The notes under the pieces: model-generated | Seen by the model: the letters and a program-made list of their open reading frames with translations, nothing else | What the model was told of the DNA's origin: nothing | Databases searched by the model: none | Shown here: positions 16,794 through 27,600 of the stretch, piece by piece | Layout: each line of letters begins with the position of its first letter | How positions within the stretch are numbered: position 1 is the first letter of the stretch | Assembly: GCA_002477945.1 (NCBI GenBank) | Contig: DLLF01000033.1 | Coordinates: 78,263 to 142,262, forward strand | Source: Bacteroidales bacterium UBA7569 | GTDB lineage: Bacteria > Bacteroidota > Bacteroidia > Bacteroidales > Paludibacteraceae | DNA length: 64,000 nt | Direction: 5' to 3' | Program-made: the position numbers and the translations under genes

Positions 16794-17609
16794 CTACAGA
16801 TGTTCTGCGCAGAAACTGCGCATTTTCCAATATATAAATGCTGCCACATTCGGAAAAATATCCGGATGATAAGCCCTGTAATGTTCTTTCGCCTCTTGGT
16901 ATCGTTGGGAAAAACTGCGCCACAGATCGTATTTCACAGCCCCCGATGCATTGTCCCCGTGTTGTCTGTAGTATAACGTCGCTTCGTCTATAGGCACCAC
17001 TTGTCCCCCTCTTTGCTTTACACTCACCGCAATGGCAGAATCGTGCATCAATGCTTTTCCGCGGAATGGTAAAGACACCCTCTTGGCGGCTTGGTTCAGC
17101 AACAGGGTACACCCCGTAACGCTGTTGTAGATTGCCAGATATTCTGCCTTCTTGTTCAAGATATGTGGTTTAATCCCTGCATAATCCCAATAGGATTTCG
17201 AAATCTCCTGCAATTGTTCGTCTGCCACAATCAAGTCCGTATGTACCGCAATCGGAGTACTTTTTCCATACTCTTTTTCGGCACGTTGTATCGTTTCAGT
17301 GCTGATTCTCAGTTTGTTTGGTAACCACACATCGTCCTGGTCGGCGAAAGCAATATATTCTCCCGTCCCGTAATGCTGCAAAAGATATTCAAACGATCGT
17401 ATCACGCCCATATTCTGTCCGTCGGCTACCACCTGCACTCTCTCGTCCTTTGCTGCATATCGTTGCAGTATTTTTATCGTATCATCTGCCGACCCGTCGT
17501 CGCGCACAACCAGACGCCATTCCTGCATATCCTGCCCTATGATGGAATCCAATTGCTCCGCCAGGTACCTCTCCCCGTTATATGTTGACATCAATATGGT
17601 TACGCTCAT
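16794..17609 (-). CDS. Glycosyltransferase family 2
   Basis: 271 residues, paralogue of the next gene. SVTILMSTYNGERYLAEQL, VVRDDGSADDT and AFADQDDVW define the GT-A fold and nucleotide-sugar site; MHDSAIAVS is the downstream loop equivalent to GHDVW of the neighbour. The start at 17609 is favoured because it overlaps the polymerase stop by four bases (ATGA), and the longer frame from 17651 adds 14 residues without family character. It works at the cytoplasmic face in building a lipid-linked surface glycan. Donor and linkage are unknown. Confidence 0.9.
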   Translation of the reverse strand: MSVTILMSTYNGERYLAEQLDSIIGQDMQEWRLVVRDDGSADDTIKILQRYAAKDERVQVVADGQNMGVIRSFEYLLQHYGTGEYIAFADQDDVWLPNKLRISTETIQRAEKEYGKSTPIAVHTDLIVADEQLQEISKSYWDYAGIKPHILNKKAEYLAIYNSVTGCTLLLNQAAKRVSLPFRGKALMHDSAIAVSVKQRGGQVVPIDEATLYYRQHGDNASGAVKYDLWRSFSQRYQEAKEHYRAYHPDIFPNVAAFIYWKMRSFCAEHL

Positions 17610-18799
17610 TGCAGTCCTCGTTTTATCATTTCCTTGTAATCGTAATCCCAATATAGTTCTGCCTGTGCCATTTGCCTTTTCTGCAATTCTTCTTCCGAAT
17701 ATTTACAACGCTCCACAACCAACGATATTGAGTCTGTCGGATAACGCATTTGTTTGTTCCTCTGTGGAATGTCAATCATTAAAACCACAGAGTACATAAC
17801 CAGTATCGTGGCATATACTTGTTTCATCAGCACGTCTTTCTTTTCTGACGATTGGACAGTGTTGGCTATGTAAACAATTAAAAATGGTAAGAAGAACGAA
17901 CGTAGGCGGTTTAGCAAAAACCAATAGGGGTATAGGCAAACCAGTAATGCCACACCGCACCATATCAGCCAATGATGCCGTGTGTTGCCTCCTTGGGGAA
18001 TTGAATAGTATGCCAAGCAGAGGATAGATGCCAAGTAAACAATTAATATCTTCTGGAAGGACACCCCTACCATCAAGTGATGCTTTGCGGAAACCAATTG
18101 TGTGGGAGATAGAGGCAACATCTCCACAACTTTTAGCAGTAGTGGCTGTAATGGAATACAAAGCAGACCGATGATTAAAGCCGCCAACAAGATATATTCT
18201 TGTTTTGACACTTGCACTTTGCCCACCAGATATAGAAGCCCGAATAATGCCAAGACAATGATAGCCGACTTATGCATAGTACTTGAAAGTATTGCCATCA
18301 GCATAGCCCAACCGTATTTCTTTTTCTCCGATAGTAGAATGAATAGGTAGAAAAACGACACCGCCAAGCATTGGCGGAATTCCATCAATATGAGATTATA
18401 ATCCAAACATACCAACATTAGGAGTGCCAATGTTTGGTAGCCTCGGATTTTCTTGAACAATTGGAATATAACTGCAAAATAAAAGATGGATATGATGGCG
18501 GTCATGCCCCAAAAACTGATTCCGCACGTATGCAACAGACTGCAAAAAATAACAAAACCGGGCTCGAACAACGATTCATGTAGATGCGATGGAACCTGCA
18601 AAAACGAGTAGGATGCATTGTAGAAAGGTATGTAGTGTTGAATATCGGGACCTATGGCATACTTCAGAGTACACCATATAGCCACCGCTGCAAACGTAAG
18701 GTGATATATCTGCCGTTGCAAAAGCGTATGCCGAGATGCTGATAATTCTGCAATCATCCCGATAAAGGCTATCAGTATAAGGACAACAATGTAACTCAT
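17606..18799 (-). CDS. EpsG/Wzy-like polysaccharide polymerase, multi-spanning membrane protein
   Basis: 397-residue integral membrane protein with about ten to twelve helices, first gene of the polysaccharide operon. The motifs IGPDIQHYIPFY, EPGFVIFCSLL and EFRQCLAVSFFYL are characteristic of the EpsG family of polymerases, which join glycan repeat units outside the inner membrane. It is followed by four glycosyltransferases, a normal set for an O-antigen or exopolysaccharide locus, although no flippase, priming transferase or chain-length regulator is in the window. The ATG at 18799 is chosen because the alternative at 18823 falls inside the -7 box. EpsG family is likely; the product type (LPS or capsule) is inference. 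Confidence 0.8.
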   Translation of the reverse strand: MSYIVVLILIAFIGMIAELSASRHTLLQRQIYHLTFAAVAIWCTLKYAIGPDIQHYIPFYNASYSFLQVPSHLHESLFEPGFVIFCSLLHTCGISFWGMTAIISIFYFAVIFQLFKKIRGYQTLALLMLVCLDYNLILMEFRQCLAVSFFYLFILLSEKKKYGWAMLMAILSSTMHKSAIIVLALFGLLYLVGKVQVSKQEYILLAALIIGLLCIPLQPLLLKVVEMLPLSPTQLVSAKHHLMVGVSFQKILIVYLASILCLAYYSIPQGGNTRHHWLIWCGVALLVCLYPYWFLLNRLRSFFLPFLIVYIANTVQSSEKKDVLMKQVYATILVMYSVVLMIDIPQRNKQMRYPTDSISLVVERCKYSEEELQKRQMAQAELYWDYDYKEMIKRGLQ

Positions 18800-18820
18800 G
18801 GCGTACGCATAAATAATCTG

Positions 18821-18850
18821 CAAAGATAACTATTTTTGTGCTATTTCAAA
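18821..18850 (-). promoter_or_regulatory. Promoter of the polysaccharide operon
   Basis: Minus strand TTTG, 18 bases, TATCTTTG. It diverges from the adk promoter at 18888. Confidence 0.65.
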
Positions 18851-18887
18851 ATCATTCTTTTTTTGACAAGAAGTCTTCTCCTCTGTG

Positions 18888-18919
18888 TTTGCAAGTGTGA
18901 TAATTCTTGTGTAACTTTG
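18888..18919 (+). promoter_or_regulatory. Promoter of adk
   Basis: TTTG at 18888-18891, 20 bases, TAACTTTG at 18912-18919; a leader of about 94 bases precedes adk. Confidence 0.7.
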
Positions 18920-19019
18920 CAACGTATATATACTCGGGCGTTGCCTTTGCTTGTGCTTGTATTTGTGTTAAGTCGGAAAATGCCCGAAAGAGAGAAAAAC
19001 GTAAATAAAAGAATAAACT

Positions 19020-19589
19020 ATGCTGAATATCGTTTTATGCGGTGCCCCTGGAAGCGGCAAAGGTACCCAAAGCCAATTTATTGTCGATAAATACGGATTA
19101 GACCATCTTTCTACAGGCGACCTTCTCCGTAAAGAAATTGCAGAAAAAAGTGAGATCGGTAAGAAAGTGGAGACTATCATCTCGCATGGCGATTTGGTGC
19201 CGGATTCCATTATAATGGAACTGATAGCAAACTATTTGGATGCGATGCCGAAATCTGCTAAAGGAGTTATTTTCGATGGCTTCCCTCGCACTGTCCACCA
19301 GGCGGAAGAATTGGAGAAACTGTTGGCAAATCGTGGCGAACGTGTCACGGTGATAGATCTTTTTGTGGAAGAGGCGGAACTGATCAACCGCTTGCTTAAT
19401 CGTGGCAAAACTTCCGGACGTGCCGACGACAATCTGGATACCATCAAAAAACGATTGGAAGTGTTCCACCGGCAAACGAAACCTGTATGTGCCTACTATC
19501 GTGACCTCGGAAAATACAATGCAGTGGACGGTATGGGAACGATGGAACAGATTTTTGCCAAGATTGACGGCATTCTGTCTAATATATAA
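19020..19589 (+). CDS. adk: Adenylate kinase
   Basis: 189-residue cytoplasmic enzyme that interconverts ATP + AMP and 2 ADP. P-loop GAPGSGKGTQ (8-17), AMP-binding segment STGDLLRKEI, DGFPRTVHQAE, and the LID entrance RLLNRGKTSGRADDN followed by the arginine-bearing IKKRLEVFHRQTKP are present. The LID is the short form without Zn-binding cysteines, which explains the length below the 214 of E. coli. Obg follows 26 bases later, a common Bacteroidales arrangement. Start fixed by the N-terminal beta strand of the family (LNIVLCGAPG). Confidence 0.96.
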   Translation: MLNIVLCGAPGSGKGTQSQFIVDKYGLDHLSTGDLLRKEIAEKSEIGKKVETIISHGDLVPDSIIMELIANYLDAMPKSAKGVIFDGFPRTVHQAEELEKLLANRGERVTVIDLFVEEAELINRLLNRGKTSGRADDNLDTIKKRLEVFHRQTKPVCAYYRDLGKYNAVDGMGTMEQIFAKIDGILSNI

Positions 19590-19615
19590 TTCTGTTTCTG
19601 TTAGGTAACGTTGCT

Positions 19616-20779
19616 ATGGCACAGTCCAATTTTATAGATTATGTGAAGATCTACTGCCGCTCGGGAAAGGGTGGGGCGGGGTCTCTGCATTTCCATCGTG
19701 CCAAGTATGTGCCTAAGGGTGGACCCGACGGAGGAGACGGAGGGCGTGGCGGACACATCATTCTGCGGGGAAATCGCAATCTGTGGACATTGCTCCATTT
19801 GAAGTATCAGCGCCATATTATGGCAACCGATGGAACAGGGGGGGGCGAAAGTCGCAGTTTCGGTAAAAACGGGGAGGACAAGTATATTGATGTCCCCTGC
19901 GGAACGGTCGTTTACGATGGCAATACGGGAGAATTCCTTTGCGAGATAAAAGAGGATAAGGAAGAAATCATCCTCCTGAAAGGCGGGCGTGGCGGATTGG
20001 GCAATTGGCATTTCCGTACGGCTACCAATCAGGCTCCGCGCTATGCACAGCCTGGCGAACCCTGCGAGGAACGGAATATCATTCTGCAACTCAAGGTGCT
20101 TGCCGATGTTGGGCTGGTAGGTTTTCCCAATGCGGGAAAGTCCACGCTCTTGTCTGTCGTTTCTGCTGCGAAACCCGAGATTGCTGACTATCCTTTCACT
20201 ACATTGGTGCCTAATCTCGGAATCGTCTCCTATCGGGATAACCAATCATTCTGTATGGCGGATATCCCGGGTATCATAGAGGGGGCGGCGGAAGGAAAAG
20301 GTTTGGGCTTACGTTTCCTTCGGCATATAGAGCGCAATGCAGTGCTGCTGTTCATGGTGCCGGCGGATACACGGGATATCAAGAGAGAATACAATATCCT
20401 CTTGGAAGAATTGCGAAAGTATAACCCTGAACTATTGCGGAAACAACGGGTATTGGCTGTCTCCAAGTGCGATATGTTGGATGATGTCCTGATGGAGCAA
20501 ATGCGTGCGGAACTGCCTGCGGATATCCCGTCGGTCTTTATTTCATCGGTGTCAGGCTTGGGGATAGAGCAACTCAAAGATATCCTTTGGACAGAACTCA
20601 ATAAGGAAAGCAACAAGGTGATTGAAATTTCGCATAGTCCTATTGATGTGAAGATTATAGAACAGGAGGAAAATTCTTCTGAGGAAGACGATACGCCCGA
20701 AACCATCTATCTCAATGAAGTGGACGAAGATTGGGATCTCAGTAAGTACAAGGGAATAGGTTGGGATGATGTGGATTGA
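19616..20779 (+). CDS. obgE: GTPase Obg (CgtA)
   Basis: 387 residues. The N-terminal glycine-rich Obg fold is present (FIDYVKIYCRSGKGGAGS, then GGPDGGDGGRGG), followed by the G domain with GFPNAGKST near 165, FTTLVPNLG (switch I), DIPGIIEGAAEGKGLG (G3) and SKCD (G4, replacing NKxD with SKxD). It binds GTP and pre-50S ribosomes and controls growth and ribosome maturation. The C-terminus is acidic (SSEEDDTPE) and ends WDLSKYKGIGWDDVD, a tail typical of Bacteroidota Obg. It is in an operon with adk and xseB. Confidence 0.96.
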   Translation: MAQSNFIDYVKIYCRSGKGGAGSLHFHRAKYVPKGGPDGGDGGRGGHIILRGNRNLWTLLHLKYQRHIMATDGTGGGESRSFGKNGEDKYIDVPCGTVVYDGNTGEFLCEIKEDKEEIILLKGGRGGLGNWHFRTATNQAPRYAQPGEPCEERNIILQLKVLADVGLVGFPNAGKSTLLSVVSAAKPEIADYPFTTLVPNLGIVSYRDNQSFCMADIPGIIEGAAEGKGLGLRFLRHIERNAVLLFMVPADTRDIKREYNILLEELRKYNPELLRKQRVLAVSKCDMLDDVLMEQMRAELPADIPSVFISSVSGLGIEQLKDILWTELNKESNKVIEISHSPIDVKIIEQEENSSEEDDTPETIYLNEVDEDWDLSKYKGIGWDDVD

Positions 20780-20792
20780 TTCTTGGCGTGTC

Positions 20793-20987
20793 ATGGAGAA
20801 CAATATGAAATATGATGATGCTTTGAAGCAATTGGAAACGATTGTGGATAATCTTGAGGAGGGACAGGCTCTGTCTATGGAAGAATTCAAAAAACAGGCG
20901 GAAGAGGCTAAGAAATTGTTGGACTATTGCCGGAAACAACTGACCGACTTTGAAGCCGACATAAATAGCATAATCTCCAATGAATAA
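20793..20987 (+). CDS. xseB: Exodeoxyribonuclease VII small subunit
   Basis: 64 residues: MENNMKYDDALKQLETIVDN, then LEEGQALSMEEFKKQAEEAK, a helical protein that matches XseB, the small subunit that binds XseA in the single-strand-specific exonuclease VII. No xseA is seen in the window. The frame could start further upstream at 20766 within obg, but 20793 is 14 bases after the obg stop and keeps the family start; 20805 is an alternative. Part of the adk-obg-xseB unit. Confidence 0.85.
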   Translation: MENNMKYDDALKQLETIVDNLEEGQALSMEEFKKQAEEAKKLLDYCRKQLTDFEADINSIISNE

Positions 20988-21048
20988 ACGTTTTTCCCAC
21001 CGGGAATTGTAAGAAACAGGGCTTGCATAACCTCTAAATAACTGATAC

Positions 21049-23727
21049 ATGAAACACAAATCTACTCTCTTAACCGTATTCTTTCTGTTCTGTACAATCG
21101 TTCTTATGCTTGCATCTAACCCTAAGCAGGAGTTCCGTGCCTCATGGGTGGCTACTGTTTGGGGAATTGATTGGCCGCATACAAAAGGAAATGTGTCTGC
21201 ACAGAAAGCGGAGATGGATCTTATCTTGGATCGTGCCAAGGCTGCTAACATGACTGCTGTCATGCTGCAAGTACGTAGTTACTCCGATGCATTGTATTGT
21301 TCCACGGTGGGCGAACCGTGGAGTTCTGTCCTTACGGGAACGCGTGGCAAAGACCCGGGCTACGATCCTCTTGCCTACGCTGTAGAGCAGGCGCATGCGC
21401 GCGGATTGGAACTCCATGCTTGGATCAATCCGTATCGTCTCGGGAACAACAGTCTTCGCTCAAGTCAAATCCAAGATAACTGGATATTGCTCTCCGGAAC
21501 ATCGCAAATCCTTGACCCTGGAAACTCTGCCGTACGTGGCTATGTACTCTCGGTGATAGAAGATATTATCGACCATTATGACATTGACGGTATCATTTTC
21601 GACGACTATTTCTATAATGGCATAAAGTCTTCCTATTCCGCCACGCAAGCCCCTAACGAAACGCCGATGACAGCGGCGAACAATCCTCACAACTTGTCAT
21701 TGGGTGATTGGCGCCGTGAGAATGTGAACTTGTTTGTCAAGTCTGTTATGCAGAGCATTGCAGCGAAAAAACCTTATCTGCGTTTCGGTATAGGACCTGC
21801 TGGCGTTTGGAGTACGTCTGCACATAGCGTGTACAACGAAGATTACACATCTTCCGACTACATTTCCTCTTGCCCGGGTTCTTGGGATGTCTATTCCGAT
21901 TTGTTCTGCGATGGAGCCGCATGGTTGAAACGTGGGTATATCGACTATATCTCGCCGCAACTCTATTGGCCCATGCTCCCGACATCGGATAAATACTATG
22001 CATCCAGTTCTTTCAGCAAGTTATGCCCTTGGTGGGCTAACCTCGCTTTCCGCTACAATCGCCATTTCTATGTGAGTCAGGATGTGGCAAACAATAAGAA
22101 TGACAAAGCGCCGGATGCACGGTTTAATTCTCCCGATGAAATCAAAGCGCAGATGAATGAATTGCGGAGCAATGGAAAAGTGAAAGGAAGTATATTCTAC
22201 AATACAAAGTATCTCTTCAATATCGGTGGCTGCAATAGTTATTTTTCTTCCTCTGAGGGATACCATACTTTCTTGGTGAATGATTGGTACTCTACCAAGT
22301 CTGTCGTGCCGCCAATTGATTGGCGTGAAGCACCCGAATTGGCAAAGCCCTCCGAAATATCATTGGTGGGTGCCAACCTGATGTGGACACATCCTTCTTC
22401 GCCTCGTTTCACGGTCTATGCCTATCCTAAGGGTATGGACACAGAGTCCGCTCTGGAGGATCCTGCCTGTCTGTTAGGGATTACTTATACAACAAGTTTC
22501 GATGTGAGCAGTGTGGGAGACATTGCTAATACCACTTTTGCCGTCTGTCCCTACGACCGGTATGGCAACGAATACGAACCGATAGTGTACAACGAAGGGG
22601 AGAGTACACTGCCAATGGGTACGGTCTCCATAACGCCGTTGTGGTCAAAGACTGTCTCGGAAGCGGCATATCTGACGACAGGAGCCGTTAACCGCAGTAT
22701 GGCGTACTATAATGGTCAATTGTATATTCCTGATAAGAATGCAGGTGCCTTTGCTGTAGTTAATGCCGAAACAGGTTCTTTGCAGGCTACCCGCACTATT
22801 GGTTCCTCTGCTTTCTGGCAGCACAACCTGCGCATCACCGATGACGGGCAATTGCTCATGGGTAACACAGCGTCTGGCAGCACTTCGATGCAGATGAAAA
22901 TGGGTTCCGTTGCATCCGATGGTTATGCTGACCTGGCTTCTGTCGCTATTGCGGGACGATGCGACTATTTCTATCCTTATGGTACTTGGAGTAATAAGGG
23001 TTTTGCATTGGCATTGAGCAATACGGGACACTTGGTGAAAATCCCGTTTGCCGGTGGCAGTCTGCAGACGGCTGTGGCGGTGGATAACGACGGTTTGCCG
23101 AGTGGAACGTCTGCCAAGGCTGTTCCATTGGATGCGGGCAGTTTCTATGCTTCTGTGGCAGGGCAGTTGCCTACACGCCACTTGATTGCAACGGGCGAAA
23201 AGATGGAAGAGTTTCCTGCTAACACATCGGCTGTTGCGGTAAATGCTTCTGGCGTTTGTACGTTCACTCTCCTCGGGCATCGCTATTTGGTGCTTCCTGC
23301 CGATGTAAATGGTGGTTTCGAGGTCTATGAGACAACCTACGGACTTGGTAACGCACGGCGGGTCATATCTGCAACACCGCCTCTCGGAAGTGCTGCGAAT
23401 GCGTCCTATACTGTTGATTTCTGTACAGCGGTCAGTGACAATGATGCCTGTATCTATGTGTTGGCACCGGATAATGGTCTTGCTGCTTACAAGTTTACTT
23501 TCACACCTGTTGCCGACGGTGTGCAGGAGGTTCTTGACAATCTGTTCGTTCTTTCCACACCGCAAGGATTGGCACTCTCGTTTGATGGTACACAAGTGGT
23601 GGAAATCTATGGTATCAATGGTGTCCTCATCTCCAGAGAAACGGCTGTCGGCTCTTTCACTTGTGCTTTGCCGCATGGTGCCTACATCGTCAGGGTGGGG
23701 GAACAAGTCAGGAAGTTTATACATTGA
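21049..23727 (+). CDS. Secreted GHL10-family (DUF187, DigH/YddW-like) glycoside hydrolase
   Basis: 892 residues with an N-terminal signal/membrane segment (about 5-23). The catalytic part (27-430) shows the GHL10/DUF187 pattern: FRASWVATVWGIDWP, then VMLQVRSYSDALY, GLELHAWINPYRLG, IDGIIFDDYFY (acidic catalytic candidates) and LRFGIGPAGVW. The E. coli relative YddW (DigH) cuts peptide-free (denuded) peptidoglycan glycan strands. After the TIM barrel, residues about 430-810 form Ig-like and beta-propeller-like segments, and the tail VVEIYGINGVLISRETAVGS ending VRVGEQVRKFIH looks like a T9SS CTD. It is 47 bases upstream of a TolB-like propeller and an amidase, which strengthens a cell-wall role. 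Substrate is inferred. Confidence 0.85.
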   Translation: MKHKSTLLTVFFLFCTIVLMLASNPKQEFRASWVATVWGIDWPHTKGNVSAQKAEMDLILDRAKAANMTAVMLQVRSYSDALYCSTVGEPWSSVLTGTRGKDPGYDPLAYAVEQAHARGLELHAWINPYRLGNNSLRSSQIQDNWILLSGTSQILDPGNSAVRGYVLSVIEDIIDHYDIDGIIFDDYFYNGIKSSYSATQAPNETPMTAANNPHNLSLGDWRRENVNLFVKSVMQSIAAKKPYLRFGIGPAGVWSTSAHSVYNEDYTSSDYISSCPGSWDVYSDLFCDGAAWLKRGYIDYISPQLYWPMLPTSDKYYASSSFSKLCPWWANLAFRYNRHFYVSQDVANNKNDKAPDARFNSPDEIKAQMNELRSNGKVKGSIFYNTKYLFNIGGCNSYFSSSEGYHTFLVNDWYSTKSVVPPIDWREAPELAKPSEISLVGANLMWTHPSSPRFTVYAYPKGMDTESALEDPACLLGITYTTSFDVSSVGDIANTTFAVCPYDRYGNEYEPIVYNEGESTLPMGTVSITPLWSKTVSEAAYLTTGAVNRSMAYYNGQLYIPDKNAGAFAVVNAETGSLQATRTIGSSAFWQHNLRITDDGQLLMGNTASGSTSMQMKMGSVASDGYADLASVAIAGRCDYFYPYGTWSNKGFALALSNTGHLVKIPFAGGSLQTAVAVDNDGLPSGTSAKAVPLDAGSFYASVAGQLPTRHLIATGEKMEEFPANTSAVAVNASGVCTFTLLGHRYLVLPADVNGGFEVYETTYGLGNARRVISATPPLGSAANASYTVDFCTAVSDNDACIYVLAPDNGLAAYKFTFTPVADGVQEVLDNLFVLSTPQGLALSFDGTQVVEIYGINGVLISRETAVGSFTCALPHGAYIVRVGEQVRKFIH

Positions 23728-23773
23728 CAATAACAATACTATAAGTAAAACAAAACCTTAAATTCACATCAGT

Positions 23774-24691
23774 ATGAAAAAAATCTTATTTATGCTCATG
23801 GCGTTTGCGACATGGTCGGCAAATGCTCAACTGATTGAGGTGGCGTCTGTCGAACAACTCAAGATGCCGTCAAACTTAGAAAACACCAAAGTGGCGGGAG
23901 TCAGTCCCGATGGTGCTTATATTTTGCTCACCGGTATGAATAATGCAGGTTTGCAAAAGTACGACGTGGCAACCGGCAAAGTGGAAACAATCTCCACGGC
24001 AGCGGGAGCAGGCTACAATGTGGTTATTTCTTCCGATGGAAACAATGTCGTTTATCGTGAGACAACAATGGGAAAAGACAAATTGAACCGTTCTTCCCTT
24101 GTTCGCAAAGATCTGACAACGAAGAAGACAACGACATTGGTGAAACCCACTCGCAACCTGAATGGCTACACTCTGAAAGGCAATTCCATCTTGTCGGTAG
24201 AAAAACGCCAACTCCGAGTACAGGCGTTGAATAAAAAACAGCCTGTTGAGAAGAGCGTTCCTGTTGTCTCTATTCAAGATCGCCAACTCATGCTGACCAT
24301 CAACGGAGAAACCCGTGTACTCTCGCCAAATGGTCAGGACAAGAGTTATATATGGCCGTCCGTTTCTCCCGATGGAACCAAGGTTTGCTACTATGTGGCA
24401 GGTAATGGCGCATGGGTGGCTGATATAGACGGAAGCAATCCCCGTTTCATTGCTCGCGACTGCCGTGCCGCAAAGTGGTACAACAACGAGATTATCATCG
24501 GTATGGCAGATGAGGATGACGGCTATGTGCAGACAGCATCGGATATTGTGGCGTACAACCTTAAGGGAGAACATCAGGTTCTTACGTCGGGTCTGATAGC
24601 CATGTATCCTTATGTGGCAGCCAACGGAAGCCAAATAGTGTTCTCCACCGATGAGGGCGATACTTACCTTATTCGTATTAACAAGAAATAA
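23774..24691 (+). CDS. Secreted TolB-like beta-propeller protein
   Basis: 305 residues. Signal peptide MKKILFMLMAFATWSANAQ (cleavage at ANA-Q), then repeated blades with PD40/TolB motifs: VSPDGAYILLTG, ISSDGNNVVYRE, WPSVSPDGTKVCYYVAG and VAANGSQIVFST, roughly every 45-70 residues, matching a six-bladed propeller. No enzyme motif is seen. Such propellers usually bind peptides, glycans or partner proteins; encoded between a putative peptidoglycan glycosidase and an amidase, it may present or sense wall fragments (inference). No sorting tail is seen, so it is likely periplasmic. Its stop overlaps the next start (TAATG). Confidence 0.8.
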   Translation: MKKILFMLMAFATWSANAQLIEVASVEQLKMPSNLENTKVAGVSPDGAYILLTGMNNAGLQKYDVATGKVETISTAAGAGYNVVISSDGNNVVYRETTMGKDKLNRSSLVRKDLTTKKTTTLVKPTRNLNGYTLKGNSILSVEKRQLRVQALNKKQPVEKSVPVVSIQDRQLMLTINGETRVLSPNGQDKSYIWPSVSPDGTKVCYYVAGNGAWVADIDGSNPRFIARDCRAAKWYNNEIIIGMADEDDGYVQTASDIVAYNLKGEHQVLTSGLIAMYPYVAANGSQIVFSTDEGDTYLIRINKK

Positions 24692-27600
24692 TGAATACCA
24701 TGAAACGATATCTTTTAGTGGTGGTCACCACTTTGTTGGCTCTGCCTTTTGCCAATGCTTCCGACCTCACGGGCAAGCGTATCTATGTCAATCCCGGACA
24801 CGGCTCATTCGGATCCGATGACCGTCCTATGGCGACCATTCCTTATCCTGCATTGTCATCCACAGGTATGCCCGATACATGCGGTTTCTATGAGACGAAC
24901 ACCAACCTTTGGAAGTGTCTCTACCTCGGCAAGAAACTTGAGGCTGCAGGTGCCACCGTCCTTTATTCCCGCACGGAATGTGGTCCCTGGCCTTATGCAA
25001 AAGTGAACGGACAGTATCCTGATTACACCCCAGAAGGCTATAAGGCTTTACCCGATTACGCCCAATACAATCGCAAACTGAGTGAAATCTGCGAAGAAGT
25101 GGAAGCCAATAATATCGACTACTTCATTTCCGTCCACTCCAATGCGGCTACTGAGGGTTCAAATACCAATTACCCGTTGGTTATCTATCGCGGTTATGAT
25201 GACATAACCAAGACATCCGAAGATGGTGCTAACACGTATGTAGAGGGCAGCCGTGAAAAGGCTGAGGCTGTTTGGGCATACCGTTTTGGTATTATGGCAA
25301 GTGGCATAGACCCTGCTTCATCCTACTCAATCACCAACAAGAATATCCGTGGTGACTTTGATTTCTACTTGAAGAATAACAAAACTACTCGTACAGACCC
25401 CGTAACGGGCAATGCATACAAAGGCTACCTAAGTGTACTGAAACATGGTGCTCCAGGCTTCTTGGTAGAGGGCTATTTCCATACCTATCAGCCGGCACGC
25501 CACCGCGCATTGAACCACGACTATTGCCACCAAGAGGGCTTGGCATACTATCGTGGTATCGTGGACTACTATGGGGCTGACAAAGAGACAACGGGCTACA
25601 TTATGGGTACCGTCAAAGACCTGCATCGCAAGATGAGCAACCCGCTGTTCAATTATGCACCCAAGACCAACGACCAGTGGATACCTTGCAACGGCGCAGA
25701 GGTCACACTGCTCAAGGGCGGTGTAGAGGTGGCTAAATACAATGTGGACACGCTGTACAACGGCATCTTCGTATTCGAGAACCTCATCCCGGGTGATGAC
25801 TACACCTTGGACGCTACTTGCAAAGGCTACAATCCTTTGACCGACGACCAGAAAGTAAAGTTCTCGGTGAAAGCCAACGAGACCACCTATCAGATGATTT
25901 ACCTGTCCGACACCTCGTATGTGCCGCCCACGGTAACCTACTACAACTACCCCGAGCCTGAGCAGCCTGCTTACCTGCAGTTGGCAGGCACATACGAGAT
26001 GAAGCAGTCCTTTATTGGCAAGAAGTTGGCAGATGTATTGGTGGGCAAGACCGTTCGCCGCGTACTCTACCGCAATGGCAATATGTACATCTTGGCTATT
26101 GATGCTGCCAAGGATCCTACCCTTATAGAGGTGGATGCCGAGAAGCAGACCGTACTCCATACCCTGCCCACAGACTTCTGTTCGGTAGTCTCTGCCGACG
26201 GTTACAAACTGAGCGACATCACCTTCACCGCCGACGGCTACTTGGTAGGTTGCAATATGGAGCATACTACGTTTACTCCTGCTAACAAGTGGAATATCTA
26301 TAAGTGGGAGTCTGATGCTACAGGGTGGGAAGGTGCGTTGTGGTTCAACAATACCAACAATGAGGCAGCCGGCAACTACTCTAATGCAATGGTTGGTTCC
26401 ACATTGGCATACTCGGGAACAACAGAGGATGGTATGATTGCTTCCACTGCATATACTACCGGTGCCGCTTCCCATGGTGTACGTTTTGTTATATACACTA
26501 TTTACCAAAACAACTACGCAGGTGCATTGCGCAACCAACCTGCTGGCATTACCTTGACTGAATATGGTCATGATGTACAGATGGTAGTTTCACCACGTGA
26601 CGACAAGAGTTTCATCTTCTCATCGCCCAATAAGAACGCCATTGAGTGGCAGGTAGTAAACACCACAAAATCCGAACCCAAAATAATGGGTACACTGCCT
26701 TTCCACACCAATGTGGCCAACTACTTCAAGTACGCACATCGTGATATAATGGTTACTCCTGCTGAGGACGCAGACGGTAAGAACATCGGCGTAGCACTCT
26801 ACGACATCACCGATGGCCTTGACAAGGCTGCTCTCATTAAGACTACCAACACCACTTTGGATGCCGCAGACGCAACCTATACGATGGCAGCGAGTGTAGT
26901 AAAGGACGCAGATATCACCTTATACTTGGTACGTGACAGTCTCATCAGCAAGTTCACCACCGTGGGTGTTGACCAACCTGCCGTTGCTTCTATTATGGCA
27001 TACAACCTCAATGTGGTAGAGAGCGGAGATAACTATGTATTCTCCTTCAATGCCAACTCGGACGCCGTGAGTGCCAACCTTATCTTCTACGCAGCAGACA
27101 ATACCGAAGTAGGTGCTGTAGAGTTGGCTAATGTAGTGAAAGGTGCAAACTCATTTACCATTGCCAAGGACGAACTCCCTGGTGATGTAGGTGCTACCAT
27201 GACATGGGCAGTGGAGTTGCAAGGGCAATCCATCAGCAATATCAGCACCTTGTACAAAGCGACTTCGAAATCATTAGGTTTGACACGTCCATTCATTTCT
27301 ATCAACAACTCACCTGAGTCCGAGTACTTCCAGTATCTCTACCTTATGGATAGGGTTGGGAGTTCTAAAGCAAATAGTGGGTTATATGCATTCAAGCCTG
27401 ACTACACCCGTATCAACACCACTCCATATAAAGGCGGACGTGCAATGTACGGTTCTCCGTATCGTACTTTTGTGGATGACCAAGGCTACATCTGGATTTC
27501 TGACGGTTCCGATGGATACTCCAATGTGATAGTAGCAGACCCTGCTAACTTAGAAAATGGTAAGTACGAGGAATTCTTCCAAGGCACGCGTGATAAAAAT

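Noticed and set aside
22645..23736. 363-codon minus-strand frame
   Set aside because: Antisense to the GHL10 gene; Arg/Ser/Cys-rich product without family features.
25429..26571. 380-codon minus-strand frame
   Set aside because: Antisense to the amidase/propeller gene; no signal, domain or promoter.
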